DNA of 64,000 nucleotides from Candidatus Thiodiazotropha endoloripes. GTDB taxonomy: Bacteria; Pseudomonadota; Gammaproteobacteria; Chromatiales; Chromatiaceae. Numbering within the stretch: the stretch's first letter is position 1; every line of letters begins with the position of its first letter. The notes under the pieces were generated by a model that saw only the letters and a program-made list of their open reading frames with translations, had not been told where the DNA came from and searched no databases. The stretch is from assembly GCA_001709035.1 (NCBI GenBank), contig LVKA01000008.1, forward strand, positions 62,001 through 126,000. The letters are read 5' to 3'. The position numbers were made by a program, and so were the translations under genes. Positions 1 to 10,038 of this stretch are shown one piece after another.

Positions 1-1483
1 CGGCAATAAAGTCGGCAAAGGAGAAGCTTTTGTCAAACCGTCCTGTCTCCTCCAGATAGTCCTGCAGTCTGTGCAGTTCCTCAAGATAAGGTACTTGGAG
101 AAAGGTACCCTGGGTACCGCTCAATACAATCGAGAGGGCCTGCATACCCGAGAGATTCTGTTGCAACAATTCGGCCTGTTCTGGTAATTCCGATGATTGA
201 TCGAAGTAGTCCATCACATTGTTGTTGATGTTGATCTGGGTTGCCCAGATCAGACAGAGTGACATCAGCAACAGAATCGAACCGATGATGGTTTTGGGGT
301 AGTGGGAGAGTTGTTGATAGAGGTGGGCGGAAAATTGTGCGTATGGGCGTTGAGTGGCTGACAGAATGGTGAAGCGATAGTGTCTTGCCAACTGCAGAGA
401 AGCGGGAACCAGGGTGCTGGTGATCAGAAAATTCATTGCCAGACCGATGGCGCAGATCAGGCCAAACTGTTGCAACAGGTCAATGCGATTGATCGAGATT
501 GAAAGAAATCCCAATGCGGTTGTTGCGAAGGTCAGGAGAATGGCCATACCCATGAACTTTGCCATCAGGCTGAGTGCCAGTTGGTTGCTTTTGCCTTTGC
601 GTACTGCAGCCTGATACTCGGAGAGTAGATGAATATCCTCTGTTGAACCCACGATGATCAGCAGAGCCGGTACGATCGAGGTCATCACGTTTACCGGTAT
701 ACCGATGGCTGCCATCAAGCCCAGCGTCCATAACACGCTCATACCTGCCGTGAGCAGTGGTATCAGTGGGGCTTTCCAGTTACCCAGGGTGATCGACAGG
801 GTGACAATCAGAACTGCCAGGGCAAGCGGTAGTATCAACAACTGATCGGTGCGGATCTGCTCTGATATGGCTGAACGAATCGAAGGGTCTCCCAGGTGAA
901 AAGCCCTGCGAAAACGTTTCTGTAGAGGCTCAATTGCCTCATCCAGGGCCAGTGAAACCTGCTCATCGAAGCCGCGATGGTAATTCTCCAGATCGAAAAA
1001 GAGATTGATCGCCATGACATGCCCGTTGTGCGAGAGCAGGTTTCTTTCGATCAGCGGGTTGAGTAGTGCAGCCTCAATCCGGGATTGCAGGACCTTTCGG
1101 CTTTCCGGTATGGGTTTTAAGTAGGGGGCGGTATGAATATAGCCATCGACGGTACGCAGATAGCGTACTGAGAACAGGCTGACCATACGCGACACCTGGG
1201 GAATCTTCTCAATCTCTGTCAAGGCCAGCTGGATCGCTTTGAGGTTTTCAGCTGCAAACAGCTTCGGATCTTCCAGGTAGACAATGGTGACGTTCTCACT
1301 ACCGAAGGTATCCATGGTGCGCTGATAGTCGGTGAGAGCAGGGGGATTGTTGATCATCATCCCTTCCGCCGTGATCTCCACGCGCAGCTCGGGCAGATGG
1401 CTGAGGGCAAGCAGCGTGATGCTGAAAAGTGCCGCCATCACCCAGGCTGGATAGCGTGCAGCAGACAAGATGACTTTCGTCAT
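1..1483 (-). CDS. RND/MMPL-superfamily exporter, partial (C-terminus beyond window)
   Basis: The reverse strand reads open from an ATG at 1483 to the window edge (about 494 codons). The N-terminus has a membrane segment (AALFSITLLALSHLPEL), followed by a long extracytoplasmic loop and then a block of membrane segments (LLILPLAVLILIVTLSITLG, PALLIIVGSTEDIHLLSEY, MAILLTFATTALGFLSISI). The GSTEDIHLLSEY stretch and the neighbouring helices are typical of the MMPL/SSD half of RND-superfamily proteins such as the HpnN-like lipid exporters. After a second membrane anchor (TIIGSILLLMSLCLIWATQI) the second periplasmic loop begins and is cut off. Proton-driven export of a lipid or hydrophobic substrate from the inner membrane is a family-based inference; the substrate is unknown. 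A GGAG precedes the start at about 9 bases. Confidence 0.8.
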   Translation of the reverse strand, partial: MTKVILSAARYPAWVMAALFSITLLALSHLPELRVEITAEGMMINNPPALTDYQRTMDTFGSENVTIVYLEDPKLFAAENLKAIQLALTEIEKIPQVSRMVSLFSVRYLRTVDGYIHTAPYLKPIPESRKVLQSRIEAALLNPLIERNLLSHNGHVMAINLFFDLENYHRGFDEQVSLALDEAIEPLQKRFRRAFHLGDPSIRSAISEQIRTDQLLILPLALAVLIVTLSITLGNWKAPLIPLLTAGMSVLWTLGLMAAIGIPVNVMTSIVPALLIIVGSTEDIHLLSEYQAAVRKGKSNQLALSLMAKFMGMAILLTFATTALGFLSISINRIDLLQQFGLICAIGLAMNFLITSTLVPASLQLARHYRFTILSATQRPYAQFSAHLYQQLSHYPKTIIGSILLLMSLCLIWATQININNNVMDYFDQSSELPEQAELLQQNLSGMQALSIVLSGTQGTFLQVPYLEELHRLQDYLEETGRFDKSFSFADFIA

Positions 1484-1807
1484 GAGGAGAGCTCCCGAGT
1501 CCGTCGGCAGGTCAATATCCACGGTCAAGCTGAGTGGATCGATTTACCTCATTAAGAAATACTCTTTTGGTTACGCCTCACTGCTTAGGAGTATGTTCAT
1601 GAACCTTTAAGTTAGTATAGTCCTGGGGATTTTTAATGACGCTTCAGTCCGGCATATACCACAATAAAAGTGCGGACAAGCAAGACAACAAAATCAGCTC
1701 CTCTGATGTGAATTCGATGCAGGTCATGAGGTTGTAACGATTGTAGAGGGTCCACTTCTGCAACCTAAACTGGCTTCATGTAGCTTCAGCGGCTGGGTGC
1801 TTTTCTA
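1484..1807. other. Intergenic region, no gene seen
   Basis: This 324-base gap lies between two genes on the reverse strand. No frame shows a convincing gene. It should contain the promoter of the exporter gene, but no clear -35/-10 pair was identified. Confidence 0.5.
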
Positions 1808-2518
1808 TCAGCCTTCGGGGGATACCCTTTTCAACAGTTCCCGAATATGTTTAATGCGTCCTTTCGATCCCTCGCCCCTTCGCTTGAGCTCCTGCTCATT
1901 GCAGCCATCGAGAAAATAGGTCACCAGCAGGCTGTCGATGCCACAGGTTTCGGCCCCCATGTGCTCCTCGCTGCTGCCGTCGCCGATGAACAGAGCCGCC
2001 CGGGGGGCGATGGCCAGTTCGTCCAGTGCCATTCGATAGATGGCCGGATCCGGTTTCTGTACACCACGTTGCCAGCTGAAGTGTACTGAGGTGAACAGAG
2101 GAGCAAGTGGTGAGTCAGGCCAGGCGTCGACCTCACCGGTGGAGGCGTTTGAGATCAGCCCCAGGATGAATCCCTGCTGCTTTAGGTACTGCAGAATCGT
2201 CAGGATGCCGGGTTCGATTTCGAGCAAGGCAGTATTGAAACGCAACTGTCGCGCATCGGCAGCCTGTCGGACTTTGTGGAACGGGATTGATGGATCGAGA
2301 CTGTGGGCAATGCGCCTGACGGTCTCCAGATGATCGGTTCGAGTGACAATGTCATGGTGCTTACCGAAACAGGCCTGATTCCAGGCTTTGCGATCCAACC
2401 CGAGTATGTCTGCGGTATATTGCCCTTGCCCCTTTGCCGCCTTGGAAACGCTCAGCAGTGTGCCGAACAGGTCAAACAGGATTGCTTTGTAGGTGGATTT
2501 CATTTTCAGGGCGCACAA
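1808..2518 (-). CDS. HAD-family hydrolase
   Basis: The protein has 236 residues and the ordered motifs of the haloacid dehalogenase superfamily: motif I AILFDLFGTLLS near the N-terminus (first Asp is the nucleophile), motif II GLISNAS, motif III Lys in QKPDPAIYR, and motif IV ALFIGDGSSEEHMGAE. The helical insertion between motifs I and II fits a C1-cap (YjjG-like) phosphatase. The likely activity is hydrolysis of a small phosphorylated metabolite in the cytoplasm; the substrate cannot be read from the sequence. An internal ATG (MKSTYKAILFD, five codons in) is an equally plausible start because motif I is then at the usual distance. The gene is transcribed divergently from sdaA. Confidence 0.85.
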   Translation of the reverse strand: MCALKMKSTYKAILFDLFGTLLSVSKAAKGQGQYTADILGLDRKAWNQACFGKHHDIVTRTDHLETVRRIAHSLDPSIPFHKVRQAADARQLRFNTALLEIEPGILTILQYLKQQGFILGLISNASTGEVDAWPDSPLAPLFTSVHFSWQRGVQKPDPAIYRMALDELAIAPRAALFIGDGSSEEHMGAETCGIDSLLVTYFLDGCNEQELKRRGEGSKGRIKHIRELLKRVSPEG

Positions 2519-2768
2519 TTGTGAAGGATCTTCGGCCAGTGGTCTATTTTACCTACAAGCGATGATGGAAAAAATGGATTGTGCCGAATCTGTCGGTGAT
2601 TGAATAGTCACTCCAAGACTTACTGATTGTCAGATTGAAGAGGTTTAAAAGCCTGTCGCTGGTAACTCATGGCTAGTGGGGGAGTGTGCCAAACTGCGTA
2701 CAGTGTAGGTATATTGTCGGTGCTGGTTGTGAGATCTTATCGACTCTGGAAGTGAAAGGAGAATGATC

Positions 2769-4145
2769 ATGTCGGTCAGTGTGTTCGATCTTTTCAAAAT
2801 CGGCATCGGACCATCGAGTTCCCATACGGTAGGACCGATGCTGGCCGCAAAACGCTTTATCGAGCAGCTCGATGAGGCCGGTCAGTTGGCCGGCACAAGC
2901 AGGCTGAAGATCGAGCTCTACGGTTCACTCGGTGCAACCGGTAAGGGGCATGGTACGGATAAGGCGGTGATCCTCGGGTTGCAGGGTGAGACACCGGAAG
3001 AGGTTGAAGTGGACGCGATTCCGCTGCGCATGGATCGGGTGCGGGTGGAGCGGCAGATCGAGCTCCATGGAGGACAGGTGATCGGGCTGGACCCCGATCG
3101 AGATCTGGTCTTCTATCGACGCAAACAGCTGGGTCTGCATCCCAACGGCATGTTGTTCACGGCATTGGATGAGGCGGGAGAGCCTGTAAAGCGTGGTGAG
3201 TTCTACTCGGTTGGGGGCGGATTTGTGGTGCAGACCGATGATCAGGGTGAGCCGCAGATTGTCGAGCAGCAGACTGAACTGAAATATCCATTCCACAGCG
3301 GTCGGGAGTTACTCGATCAGTGCGAGGCCAATGGTCTCTCTATTAGTCAATTGATGCTGGAAAACGAGCTGGCCTGGCGGGATAAAGCCGAGATCAGCCA
3401 GCAGCTGTTGGGAATCTGGCATGTGATGCAGCAGTGTGTCGAGAAGGGCTGTGAAACGGAGGGTCTATTACCGGGCGGTCTCAAGGTTAAGCGCAGAGCA
3501 CCAAGACTTTTCCGGCAACTGAGCAATGATGCCGAGCTGAGTACCGTACCCCTGGGGACCATGGACTGGGTCAACCTGTTTGCCCTGGCGGTGAATGAGG
3601 AGAATGCTGCCGGTGGCCGGGTTGTTACAGCGCCGACCAATGGGGCGGCGGGGATCATTCCGTCCGTACTTCACTACTACTGGCGATACTCCCCGGGCGC
3701 CAATGAAGAGGGCGTGGTGCGTTTTCTGTTGTGTGCCGGTGCGATCGGTATTCTCTACAAGGAGAATGCCTCCATATCCGGTGCCGAGGTGGGTTGCCAG
3801 GGGGAAGTCGGTTCGGCCTGTTCCATGGCGGCCGGAGCTCTGACCGAGGTACTGGGAGGCACGCCACAACAGGTTGAGAATGCGGCCGAGATCGGTATGG
3901 AGCACAATCTGGGCCTGACCTGTGACCCGGTGGGTGGATTGGTGCAGGTGCCGTGTATCGAACGCAATGCCATGGGGGCGGTGAAGGCGATCAATGCGGC
4001 CCGTATGGCCTTGAGAGGGGATGGTTCCCACTTCGTCTCTCTCGACAAGGTGATCAAGACCATGCAGGAGACGGGTGCCGATATGCAGACAAAATACAAA
4101 GAGACATCACGGGGCGGTCTGGCGGTGAACCTGGTAGAGTGTTAA
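2769..4145 (+). CDS. sdaA: L-serine ammonia-lyase (L-serine dehydratase), iron-sulfur type
   Basis: The enzyme deaminates L-serine to pyruvate and ammonia with a [4Fe-4S] cluster. The N-terminal beta domain begins [21 protein letters not shown], a signature of single-chain bacterial serine dehydratases. The alpha domain carries the conserved [18 protein letters not shown] stretch and the cluster cysteines in [25 protein letters not shown] and [12 protein letters not shown]. With the start used here, three of these fall at 343, 385 and 396, the positions I recall for the Legionella enzyme. This, and the AAAGGAG seven bases upstream, favours the ATG at 2769 over the in-frame ATG at 2763. The length of 458 residues is normal. 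The stop codon TAA lies inside a copy of the GTTAACAGGCCCTAA repeat. Confidence 0.95.
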   Translation: MSVSVFDLFKIGIGPSSSHTVGPMLAAKRFIEQLDEAGQLAGTSRLKIELYGSLGATGKGHGTDKAVILGLQGETPEEVEVDAIPLRMDRVRVERQIELHGGQVIGLDPDRDLVFYRRKQLGLHPNGMLFTALDEAGEPVKRGEFYSVGGGFVVQTDDQGEPQIVEQQTELKYPFHSGRELLDQCEANGLSISQLMLENELAWRDKAEISQQLLGIWHVMQQCVEKGCETEGLLPGGLKVKRRAPRLFRQLSNDAELSTVPLGTMDWVNLFALAVNEENAAGGRVVTAPTNGAAGIIPSVLHYYWRYSPGANEEGVVRFLLCAGAIGILYKENASISGAEVGCQGEVGSACSMAAGALTEVLGGTPQQVENAAEIGMEHNLGLTCDPVGGLVQVPCIERNAMGAVKAINAARMALRGDGSHFVSLDKVIKTMQETGADMQTKYKETSRGGLAVNLVEC

Positions 4146-4155
4146 CAGGCCCTAA
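4141..4155 (+). repeat. Interspersed 15-bp repeat, copy 1
   Basis: The sequence GTTAACAGGCCCTAA begins in the last sense codon of sdaA and supplies its TAA stop. The same word recurs at 15271, 23495, 28340, 38833 and 61773, and in inverted orientation at 61500. Confidence 0.85.
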
Positions 4156-4324
4156 GCGGACCGCTTTGAGAGTCTGGAGCTGTCTGTTGCAGCTAGGCTT
4201 GGTCCGGATGAAATGGACGATTGCCTCATCGGGCTACACAAATCTGATTTGCTTGCTTCTGATAAGCGATTAGAATCAGTGGCACTGCTGTCGGGCCTGC
4301 AGTTGGAGAGGAGAAGGATGCGCC

Positions 4325-5080
4325 ATGACCATTGCCAACGATGACGAGAGTTTTCTATCTTGGGATCATGCCTGCCGTTTTGTTGGCGACGAAAAGATTC
4401 TGCGTGAGATGGAGGAGCTCTATCTCCATTTTGCCGGGTTTGCTTCAGTCGAGGTGCAGGAGCGCTCCTACGAGCGGGTCTACGTGGATGGCTATCTCAG
4501 GCTCTATCCGGCGGATGTCAGTGAACTGAAACGGGGCCTATCGGTGACCTGTAACAGTGCACTGATCGATCACCACATGAGTATCAACGGCGTCGTCAGA
4601 GAAGAGCTGTTTCAGAAATTTTTGGTGTTCGACGATGAATTGCTCATCGGTCTCTCTGTCGAGAAAGGTAACAGTGCCTATAACTACCCCTCGGATATCA
4701 GTTTTTATCATGAAGATCTGTACCAGATGTGCGACAGGATCGGCATCAAACCAGGTGTTCCGGTCGATCCCTCCCCTGACAGTCAACTGACGACGCCAAC
4801 CCCTGACAGTCAATTGCTGGCGCCATCCTCTGACAGCCAGCCCCTGGATTCGTCTGAGAGTACGCTGGATGAGTTGAATCTGATCGGCGCACTGGCCTGT
4901 ATGCTGGCAATGAACAATGATCTTGAGGAGTCACTGCGTGATGGTCAGCATATCTCCGAAATCATCATTGACGATCTGTTTACCATGCTCGATGGGCTCG
5001 GGGTCGAAATGGACGGCAAAAAGAAGTTTCTCTATGAGCGTCTGATCTCAAAGGGTGTCAAGTCGATTCTTGACGATTAG
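4325..5080 (+). CDS. Hypothetical protein with three 9-residue repeats
   Basis: The 251-residue protein has no signal peptide or membrane segment and no family that I recognise. It is acidic. An N-terminal part of about 145 residues is followed by a flexible linker with three tandem 9-residue repeats (PDSQLTTPT, PDSQLLAPS, SDSQPLDSS; near residues 151-177) encoded by 27-base units. A C-terminal helical part follows (LIGALACMLAMNNDLEESL). A GGAGAAGG eight bases upstream supports the ATG at 4325. It stands alone between sdaA and the suf operon. Function is not assigned. Confidence 0.7.
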   Translation: MTIANDDESFLSWDHACRFVGDEKILREMEELYLHFAGFASVEVQERSYERVYVDGYLRLYPADVSELKRGLSVTCNSALIDHHMSINGVVREELFQKFLVFDDELLIGLSVEKGNSAYNYPSDISFYHEDLYQMCDRIGIKPGVPVDPSPDSQLTTPTPDSQLLAPSSDSQPLDSSESTLDELNLIGALACMLAMNNDLEESLRDGQHISEIIIDDLFTMLDGLGVEMDGKKKFLYERLISKGVKSILDD

Positions 5081-5349
5081 TCGTAAAAGACCTTCAGCCA
5101 ATCTACGGTTTGTGCCTGGGTTCGGTTCACTGCGTAACCCTTGTCCTATTAGGGTATAGGGACTGTTCCAGTTGTTTGTATTCTTTCTATCCTATTGATT
5201 ATTAAATAATTAAATAGGTTTGGAAAATGCCTCTCCCACTATTCCCCTTAAATTGGATTGTGTTTAGCTCTTGCAAACCATAATACCTGACTATATTACT
5301 AAGTTATTACTTGGTCGCCTTGATTTTTTAAAGGCTGGGATGTGTTTTG

Positions 5350-5577
5350 ATGGTTACACTTTTTCAACTCTTTTCGGTACGCTGTTGTGGTGGTCCCGTG
5401 GGCTTTTTAACCCTGATCAGTATCGCTGTTGGTCTGCTGTTTCTGGTGCTCTCCGCGACTGAGCTGGCTGTGGTTTTCATGATGGCCGGTAGCGTTGCAA
5501 TGCTCTCCTGTCTCTATCTCGGAAGCAGTCGTTGTGGCGCTGTGTGTAACAAGCGGTCACTTCCCGATCAGCATTAA
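5350..5577 (+). CDS. Possible small membrane protein upstream of sufB
   Basis: This open frame of 75 codons fills the gap before sufB and ends 13 bases before its start. It encodes two adjacent hydrophobic segments ([18 protein letters not shown] and [19 protein letters not shown]) and several cysteines. The ribosome-binding site is weak (GGGA at about 10 bases). It could be a real leader gene of the operon or chance coding in the 5' region. No family is recognised, and it is not a regulator of the IscR or SufR type. Confidence 0.35.
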   Translation: MVTLFQLFSVRCCGGPVGFLTLISIAVGLLFLVLSATELAVVFMMAGSVAMLSCLYLGSSRCGAVCNKRSLPDQH

Positions 5578-5590
5578 ACGGAGTCACGAT

Positions 5591-7036
5591 ATGGGTCAGA
5601 CAAACAGTGAAATGGAGGCGTTGATTGCGGCTGAATATGCCCAGGGTTTCATCACCCGGATCGACTCCGATACCTTTCCTCCCGGTTTGGACGAAGCGGT
5701 GGTGCGCGCTATCTCGGAGCGCAAGGGAGAGCCGGAATGGATGCTGCAAAAACGTCTCGAAGCCTACCGCCACTGGTTGACAATGGATCAACCCGATTGG
5801 GCGGTAATCAACCATCCGCCTATCGATTTTCAGCAGATCTCCTACTACTCCTCGCCGAAGCAGTCACCGAAGCTTGAGAGTCTGGATCAGGTCGATCCGG
5901 AAATTCTTGCCACCTATGAAAAGCTCGGTATCTCCATCGAGGAGCAAAAGGCGCTGTCCGGGGTTGCGGTTGATGCGGTCTTCGACAGTGTCTCCGTGGC
6001 CACCACCTTTCGAGAGACGCTCGCTGAAGCTGGTGTGATCTTCTGCGCCATCTCTGAAGCGTTGCGGGATTATCCGGAGCTGGTGCGTCAATACATGGCC
6101 TCTGTGGTGCCCCATAAGGATAATTTTTTTGCCGCGCTCAACAGTGCCGTGTTCAGTGATGGAACCTTTGTCTATATACCAGAAGGTGTCAAATGCCCGA
6201 TGGAGCTCTCCACCTATTTTCGCATCAATGAAGCGAAAACCGGTCAGTTTGAACGTACCCTGATCATTGCAGAGGCGGGCAGTGAGGTGAGCTATCTGGA
6301 GGGCTGTACCGCGCCGATGCGGGATGAAAACCAACTCCATGCCGCGGTGGTTGAACTGGTGGCGATGGAGGATGCAAAGATCAAGTATTCAACCGTGCAG
6401 AACTGGTATCCGGGTGATCTTGAGGGCAAGGGGGGTATCTACAACTTTGTCACCAAGCGGGGTGACTGTCGAGGGGATCGCTCCCACATCTCATGGACTC
6501 AGGTGGAGACCGGATCCGCAGTCACCTGGAAATATCCCAGCTGTATTCTGCGCGGTAGGGACAGCGTCGGTGAGTTCTACTCGGTTGCTGTAACCAAGGG
6601 TTTTCAACAGGCCGATACCGGCACCAAGATGATCCATATCGGTGAAAACAGTCGCAGCACGATTGTCTCCAAGGGTATTTCCGCAATGCAGGGCAGTAAC
6701 GCCTATCGAGGCCTGGTGAGGATTGCCGGCAAGGCGGAAAACGCGCGTAACCACACCCGTTGCGATTCCCTGTTGATCGGTGACCGTTGTGCCGCCCACA
6801 CCTTTCCCTATATCGAGGTGAAGAATCCAACTGCCAAGGTGGAGCATGAAGCCACTACTTCGAAGGTCAGTGAGGATCAGCTCTTCTATTGTCGACAAAG
6901 AGGGCTGACGGAAGAGGATGCGGTGTCGATGATCATCAATGGGTTCTGTAAAGAGGTCTTCCAGGAGCTGCCGATGGAGTTTGCAGTCGAGGCTCAGAAA
7001 CTGCTCGCTGTGAGTCTCGAAGGGGCGGTCGGATAG
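5591..7036 (+). CDS. sufB: Fe-S cluster assembly scaffold SufB
   Basis: SufB forms the SufBC2D scaffold on which iron-sulfur clusters are built in the cytoplasm. The 481-residue product has the family's N-terminal helical region and the long beta-helix core, with typical stretches [62 protein letters not shown] and [18 protein letters not shown]. It ends with [22 protein letters not shown]. The open frame extends 32 codons upstream, but the ATG at 5591 has a CGGAGT at six bases and starts where SufB proteins normally start. It is the first gene of the SUF operon. Confidence 0.96.
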   Translation: MGQTNSEMEALIAAEYAQGFITRIDSDTFPPGLDEAVVRAISERKGEPEWMLQKRLEAYRHWLTMDQPDWAVINHPPIDFQQISYYSSPKQSPKLESLDQVDPEILATYEKLGISIEEQKALSGVAVDAVFDSVSVATTFRETLAEAGVIFCAISEALRDYPELVRQYMASVVPHKDNFFAALNSAVFSDGTFVYIPEGVKCPMELSTYFRINEAKTGQFERTLIIAEAGSEVSYLEGCTAPMRDENQLHAAVVELVAMEDAKIKYSTVQNWYPGDLEGKGGIYNFVTKRGDCRGDRSHISWTQVETGSAVTWKYPSCILRGRDSVGEFYSVAVTKGFQQADTGTKMIHIGENSRSTIVSKGISAMQGSNAYRGLVRIAGKAENARNHTRCDSLLIGDRCAAHTFPYIEVKNPTAKVEHEATTSKVSEDQLFYCRQRGLTEEDAVSMIINGFCKEVFQELPMEFAVEAQKLLAVSLEGAVG

Positions 7037-7101
7037 GTTTGTAACGGAGTCATCAGAGCTGTGGATGATGCGATTCTCTGCAGTATTAATGAGGTAAAGA
7101 G

Positions 7102-7854
7102 ATGTTAGCCATTAAGAATTTAACAGCCAGTGTGGATGGAAAAGAGATCCTGAAAGGCGTGGATCTTCAGGTTGAGGCTGGAGAGTTGCATGCCATCATG
7201 GGACCGAACGGTTCAGGCAAGAGTACTCTGGCACACATTCTGGCGGGTCGTGACGGTTATTCCGTAACCGGTGGTGAGGTTCGCTATCTGGGTGAAGACC
7301 TGTTGCAGCTGGAAGTGGAAGAGCGGGCCCGGCAGGGCCTGTTTCTGGCAATGCAATATCCGGTGGAGTTGCCCGGGGTGAATAATATGAGTTTCCTGCG
7401 CGAATCGATGAATGCATTGCGCAGAGCCCGGGGTGAACCTGAGATCGATACCCTCAGTTTCATGAAGCAAGTAAAAGAGAAGGCCAGACAGGTAAAACTC
7501 GATGAGAAGCTGTTGAAACGATCTGTCAATGCGGGCTTCTCCGGAGGGGAGAAGAAACGCAACGAAATTCTGCAGATGGCGATGCTTGAACCGAAACTGG
7601 CGATCCTCGACGAGACCGACTCAGGGCTCGATATCGATGCCTTACGGACAGTGGCGGACGGAGTCAATCGGTTGCGTACAGCGGAACGGGGCATGCTTGT
7701 GGTGACCCACTATCAACGGCTGCTCGACTATATTCAGCCGGACAAGGTGCATGTGTTGGCAGATGGTCGGATTGTACGCAGTGGTGGTAAGGAACTGGCA
7801 TTAGAGCTTGAAGCCAGAGGTTATGGCTGGTTGCTCGAGGAGGCAGCGGCATGA
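7102..7854 (+). CDS. sufC: Fe-S cluster assembly ATPase SufC
   Basis: This is a 250-residue ABC-type ATPase that binds SufB and SufD and drives conformational change in the scaffold. Walker A is GPNGSGKST (about residues 34-42), the signature is GFSGGEKKRNEILQM and Walker B is LAILDETDSGLD, with the SufC-specific EKKRNEI and DETDSGLD wording. It follows sufB by 65 bases and its stop overlaps the sufD start (ATGA). Confidence 0.96.
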   Translation: MLAIKNLTASVDGKEILKGVDLQVEAGELHAIMGPNGSGKSTLAHILAGRDGYSVTGGEVRYLGEDLLQLEVEERARQGLFLAMQYPVELPGVNNMSFLRESMNALRRARGEPEIDTLSFMKQVKEKARQVKLDEKLLKRSVNAGFSGGEKKRNEILQMAMLEPKLAILDETDSGLDIDALRTVADGVNRLRTAERGMLVVTHYQRLLDYIQPDKVHVLADGRIVRSGGKELALELEARGYGWLLEEAAA

Positions 7855-9188
7855 TCCTCTCCCCGAGTGACTACAAGCGTGGCACACTGCAGGGTATCGA
7901 ATCTCTGCCCATGAGTTCCGGTGATTGGATGATTGACCGGCGCCTGGCTGCTCTGGAAAGGTTTGAAACGCTGGGTTTTCCCGATCGACGTTCGGAAGCC
8001 TGGCGTTACACCAGTGTGGAGGGCTTGCTTAAGCAGGGCTTTACTGCTCCAGCCAAGAGTTCGCAAAGGGATCGGGATGACGGGATTCAGAACCATCTGT
8101 TGGAAATTGCCACGCTGGGACGCCTGGTGTTTATCGACGGTCAGTTCATCGAAGAGCACTCAGTTTATCCCTCGGAAGGCGTCAGGGTAACCAGTCTTAA
8201 AACGGCCATGGCAACAGGGGATCGCCAGGTTTTGGAGGCGGTGGGTAGTCTGTCAGGCTTGGGTGACGATGGATTTGCGGCGTTGAATCTGGCCGGTTTT
8301 CAAGATGGGGCAGTGATACGGATCGCCCCGGATGTCAGGCTGGATGGGCCAATGGAGTTGCTTCACTTGAGCACGGACAGGGTAGAAGGGCACAAACTGC
8401 CTACCCGTCACCTGATTCTGCTGGAGCGTGGCAGTCAGGCTGAATTGATTGAACGCTTCATCTCAGAGGATCAACAGAGTAGCTATTTCAACCATCAGGT
8501 GGTCGAGATCAGCCTGGCTGAGCAGGCCACTCTGAGTCACAAGCGCATTCAGATGGAGAGTCGTCAGGCCTATCATCTGAGCGATCTGCATATCGCACTG
8601 CAGAGCAAGGCAGCCTACTACGGGGTAATGGCAGCGATTGGAGGCTGCTGGTCACGCACCTTTATCTCAAATCGTTTTCAACAACCCGATGCCCATTGTG
8701 AACTGGATGGTCTCTATCTCGTGGATGATGGGCAGCTGACTGATTTTCATCTCGATATTGATCACCAGTTGGCCAATTGCAGTAGCCGGGAGAACTTCAA
8801 AGGGATCTTGCGTGGTGCCGGCAAAGCGGTTTTCGATGGCCTGATACAGGTTGGTAAGGGGGCGCAAAAAAGTGAGGCCCATCTGCATAATGCCAATCTG
8901 ATGTTGTCGAGACAGGCTGAAGTGGATACCAAACCCCAGTTGACGATTCTGGCCGATGATGTGATCTGCAGTCATGGCACATCGGTTGGGCAGCTGGATG
9001 ATCAGGCGATTTTCTATCTGCGCTCCCGGGGGCTTGATGAACAGCGGGCCCGGGCTTTGTTGTGTCAGGGATTCCTGGCGGAAATCATCGAGAAATTTGA
9101 ACACCAGGCCTTGATCGAGCTGCTTAACAGACGCATGAACTTTGTCGGTTTGACAGAACCGGAGACGAATCATGAGTCGCTTGGTTGA
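7851..9188 (+). CDS. sufD: Fe-S cluster assembly protein SufD
   Basis: This SufB paralogue completes the SufBC2D complex. The 445-residue protein has the N-terminal helical part (RRSEAWRYTSVEGLLKQGF), the beta-helix core, and the SufD C-terminus with DDVICSHGTSVGQLDDQAIF, LRSRGLDEQRARALLCQGF and the conserved SHG histidine. Its start overlaps the sufC stop by four bases, and its 3' end overlaps sufT by 17 bases, so the genes are translationally coupled. No cysteine desulfurase gene follows, although sufS usually lies here. Confidence 0.95.
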   Translation: MILSPSDYKRGTLQGIESLPMSSGDWMIDRRLAALERFETLGFPDRRSEAWRYTSVEGLLKQGFTAPAKSSQRDRDDGIQNHLLEIATLGRLVFIDGQFIEEHSVYPSEGVRVTSLKTAMATGDRQVLEAVGSLSGLGDDGFAALNLAGFQDGAVIRIAPDVRLDGPMELLHLSTDRVEGHKLPTRHLILLERGSQAELIERFISEDQQSSYFNHQVVEISLAEQATLSHKRIQMESRQAYHLSDLHIALQSKAAYYGVMAAIGGCWSRTFISNRFQQPDAHCELDGLYLVDDGQLTDFHLDIDHQLANCSSRENFKGILRGAGKAVFDGLIQVGKGAQKSEAHLHNANLMLSRQAEVDTKPQLTILADDVICSHGTSVGQLDDQAIFYLRSRGLDEQRARALLCQGFLAEIIEKFEHQALIELLNRRMNFVGLTEPETNHESLG

Positions 9189-9531
9189 AGCTGTAAAGTC
9201 ACTTCTGCCCGGTCAGGCGAAGAGCAGTGTACCGAGTCAGGATCAATTGATCGAAGCCCTGCGCACGGTTTATGACCCGGAGATTCCGGTCAACATTTAT
9301 GATCTGGGTTTGATCTATCGGCTGGAGGTTGATGATCAGGGGCAGGTGGAGATCGATATGACTTTGACCGCACCGGCCTGTCCTGTAGCGGGAACCCTGC
9401 CCCGAGAAGTGGGGCGTGTGATCGATGCGGTACCTGGTGTTGAGGATACGGTTGTTCATCTGGTCTGGAGTCCACCCTGGAGCAAGGAGCGGATGAGTGA
9501 AGAGGCGCAGATGAAGTTGGGATTGCTGTAG
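9172..9531 (+). CDS. sufT: SUF-associated MIP18/DUF59 protein SufT
   Basis: The 119-residue protein contains one DUF59 (MIP18-like) domain with the motifs VYDPEIPVNIYDLGLIY and TLTAPACPVAGTLP (conserved cysteine) and VVHLVWSPPWSKERMSEEAQ. Members in SUF operons are called SufT and help the maturation or delivery of Fe-S clusters. The family is shared with PaaD, but the operon makes SufT the better name. The start overlaps the end of sufD. Confidence 0.92.
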   Translation: MSRLVEAVKSLLPGQAKSSVPSQDQLIEALRTVYDPEIPVNIYDLGLIYRLEVDDQGQVEIDMTLTAPACPVAGTLPREVGRVIDAVPGVEDTVVHLVWSPPWSKERMSEEAQMKLGLL

Positions 9532-9607
9532 TGTTTGTAATGATGTGAGTCCTGGCGGGCATCATGGTTGTTCATGAGGCTCTTTTCAGGATAGTAGAGG
9601 TGTCGAG

Positions 9608-9934
9608 ATGTCCATACAGTTGACTGACAGAGCGGCTGAACATGTCAGCAGGATGTTATCCGGTCACGGCTCGGGTATCGGGCTGCGCCTGGCAACGAAA
9701 AAGAGTGGCTGTTCCGGTTTTGCCTATGTGGTGGATTATGCGGAGCAGGTCGATGCGGATGACCTTGTATTTGAAAGCCACGGGGTGAAGATTGTGGTGA
9801 ATCACCAGAGTCTGCCCATGCTGGATGGTATGACCATCGATTTTGTCAAAGAGAATATGCTCAACGAGGGATTTGAGTTTATCAATCCCAATGTGAAACA
9901 GAGTTGTGGCTGTGGTGAATCATTCAGCGTGTGA
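9608..9934 (+). CDS. A-type iron-sulfur carrier protein (SufA/IscA family)
   Basis: The 108-residue protein has the three cysteines that bind the cluster in A-type carriers: one in KKSGCSGFAY and two in the C-terminal CGCGESFSV. The fold region VVDYAEQVDADDLVFESHGVKIVV is typical. It accepts a cluster from the SufBCD scaffold and passes it to target proteins. It could be named sufA or iscA; the position between sufT and sufE favours a SUF role. Confidence 0.93.
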   Translation: MSIQLTDRAAEHVSRMLSGHGSGIGLRLATKKSGCSGFAYVVDYAEQVDADDLVFESHGVKIVVNHQSLPMLDGMTIDFVKENMLNEGFEFINPNVKQSCGCGESFSV

Positions 9935-10038
9935 AATCTTCAACTCTGGCAGCTCCGCCTTGATCAACAGTATGGTTGAAAATCTGCAGGTAACCGATTT
10001 GGGCGTCGGCTGGATATTGTGCATGGGAACAAGCTGAT

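Noticed and set aside
4148-4170. Terminator hairpin AAGCGG/CCGCTT after sdaA
   Set aside because: The loop would be a single base and there is no T-run.
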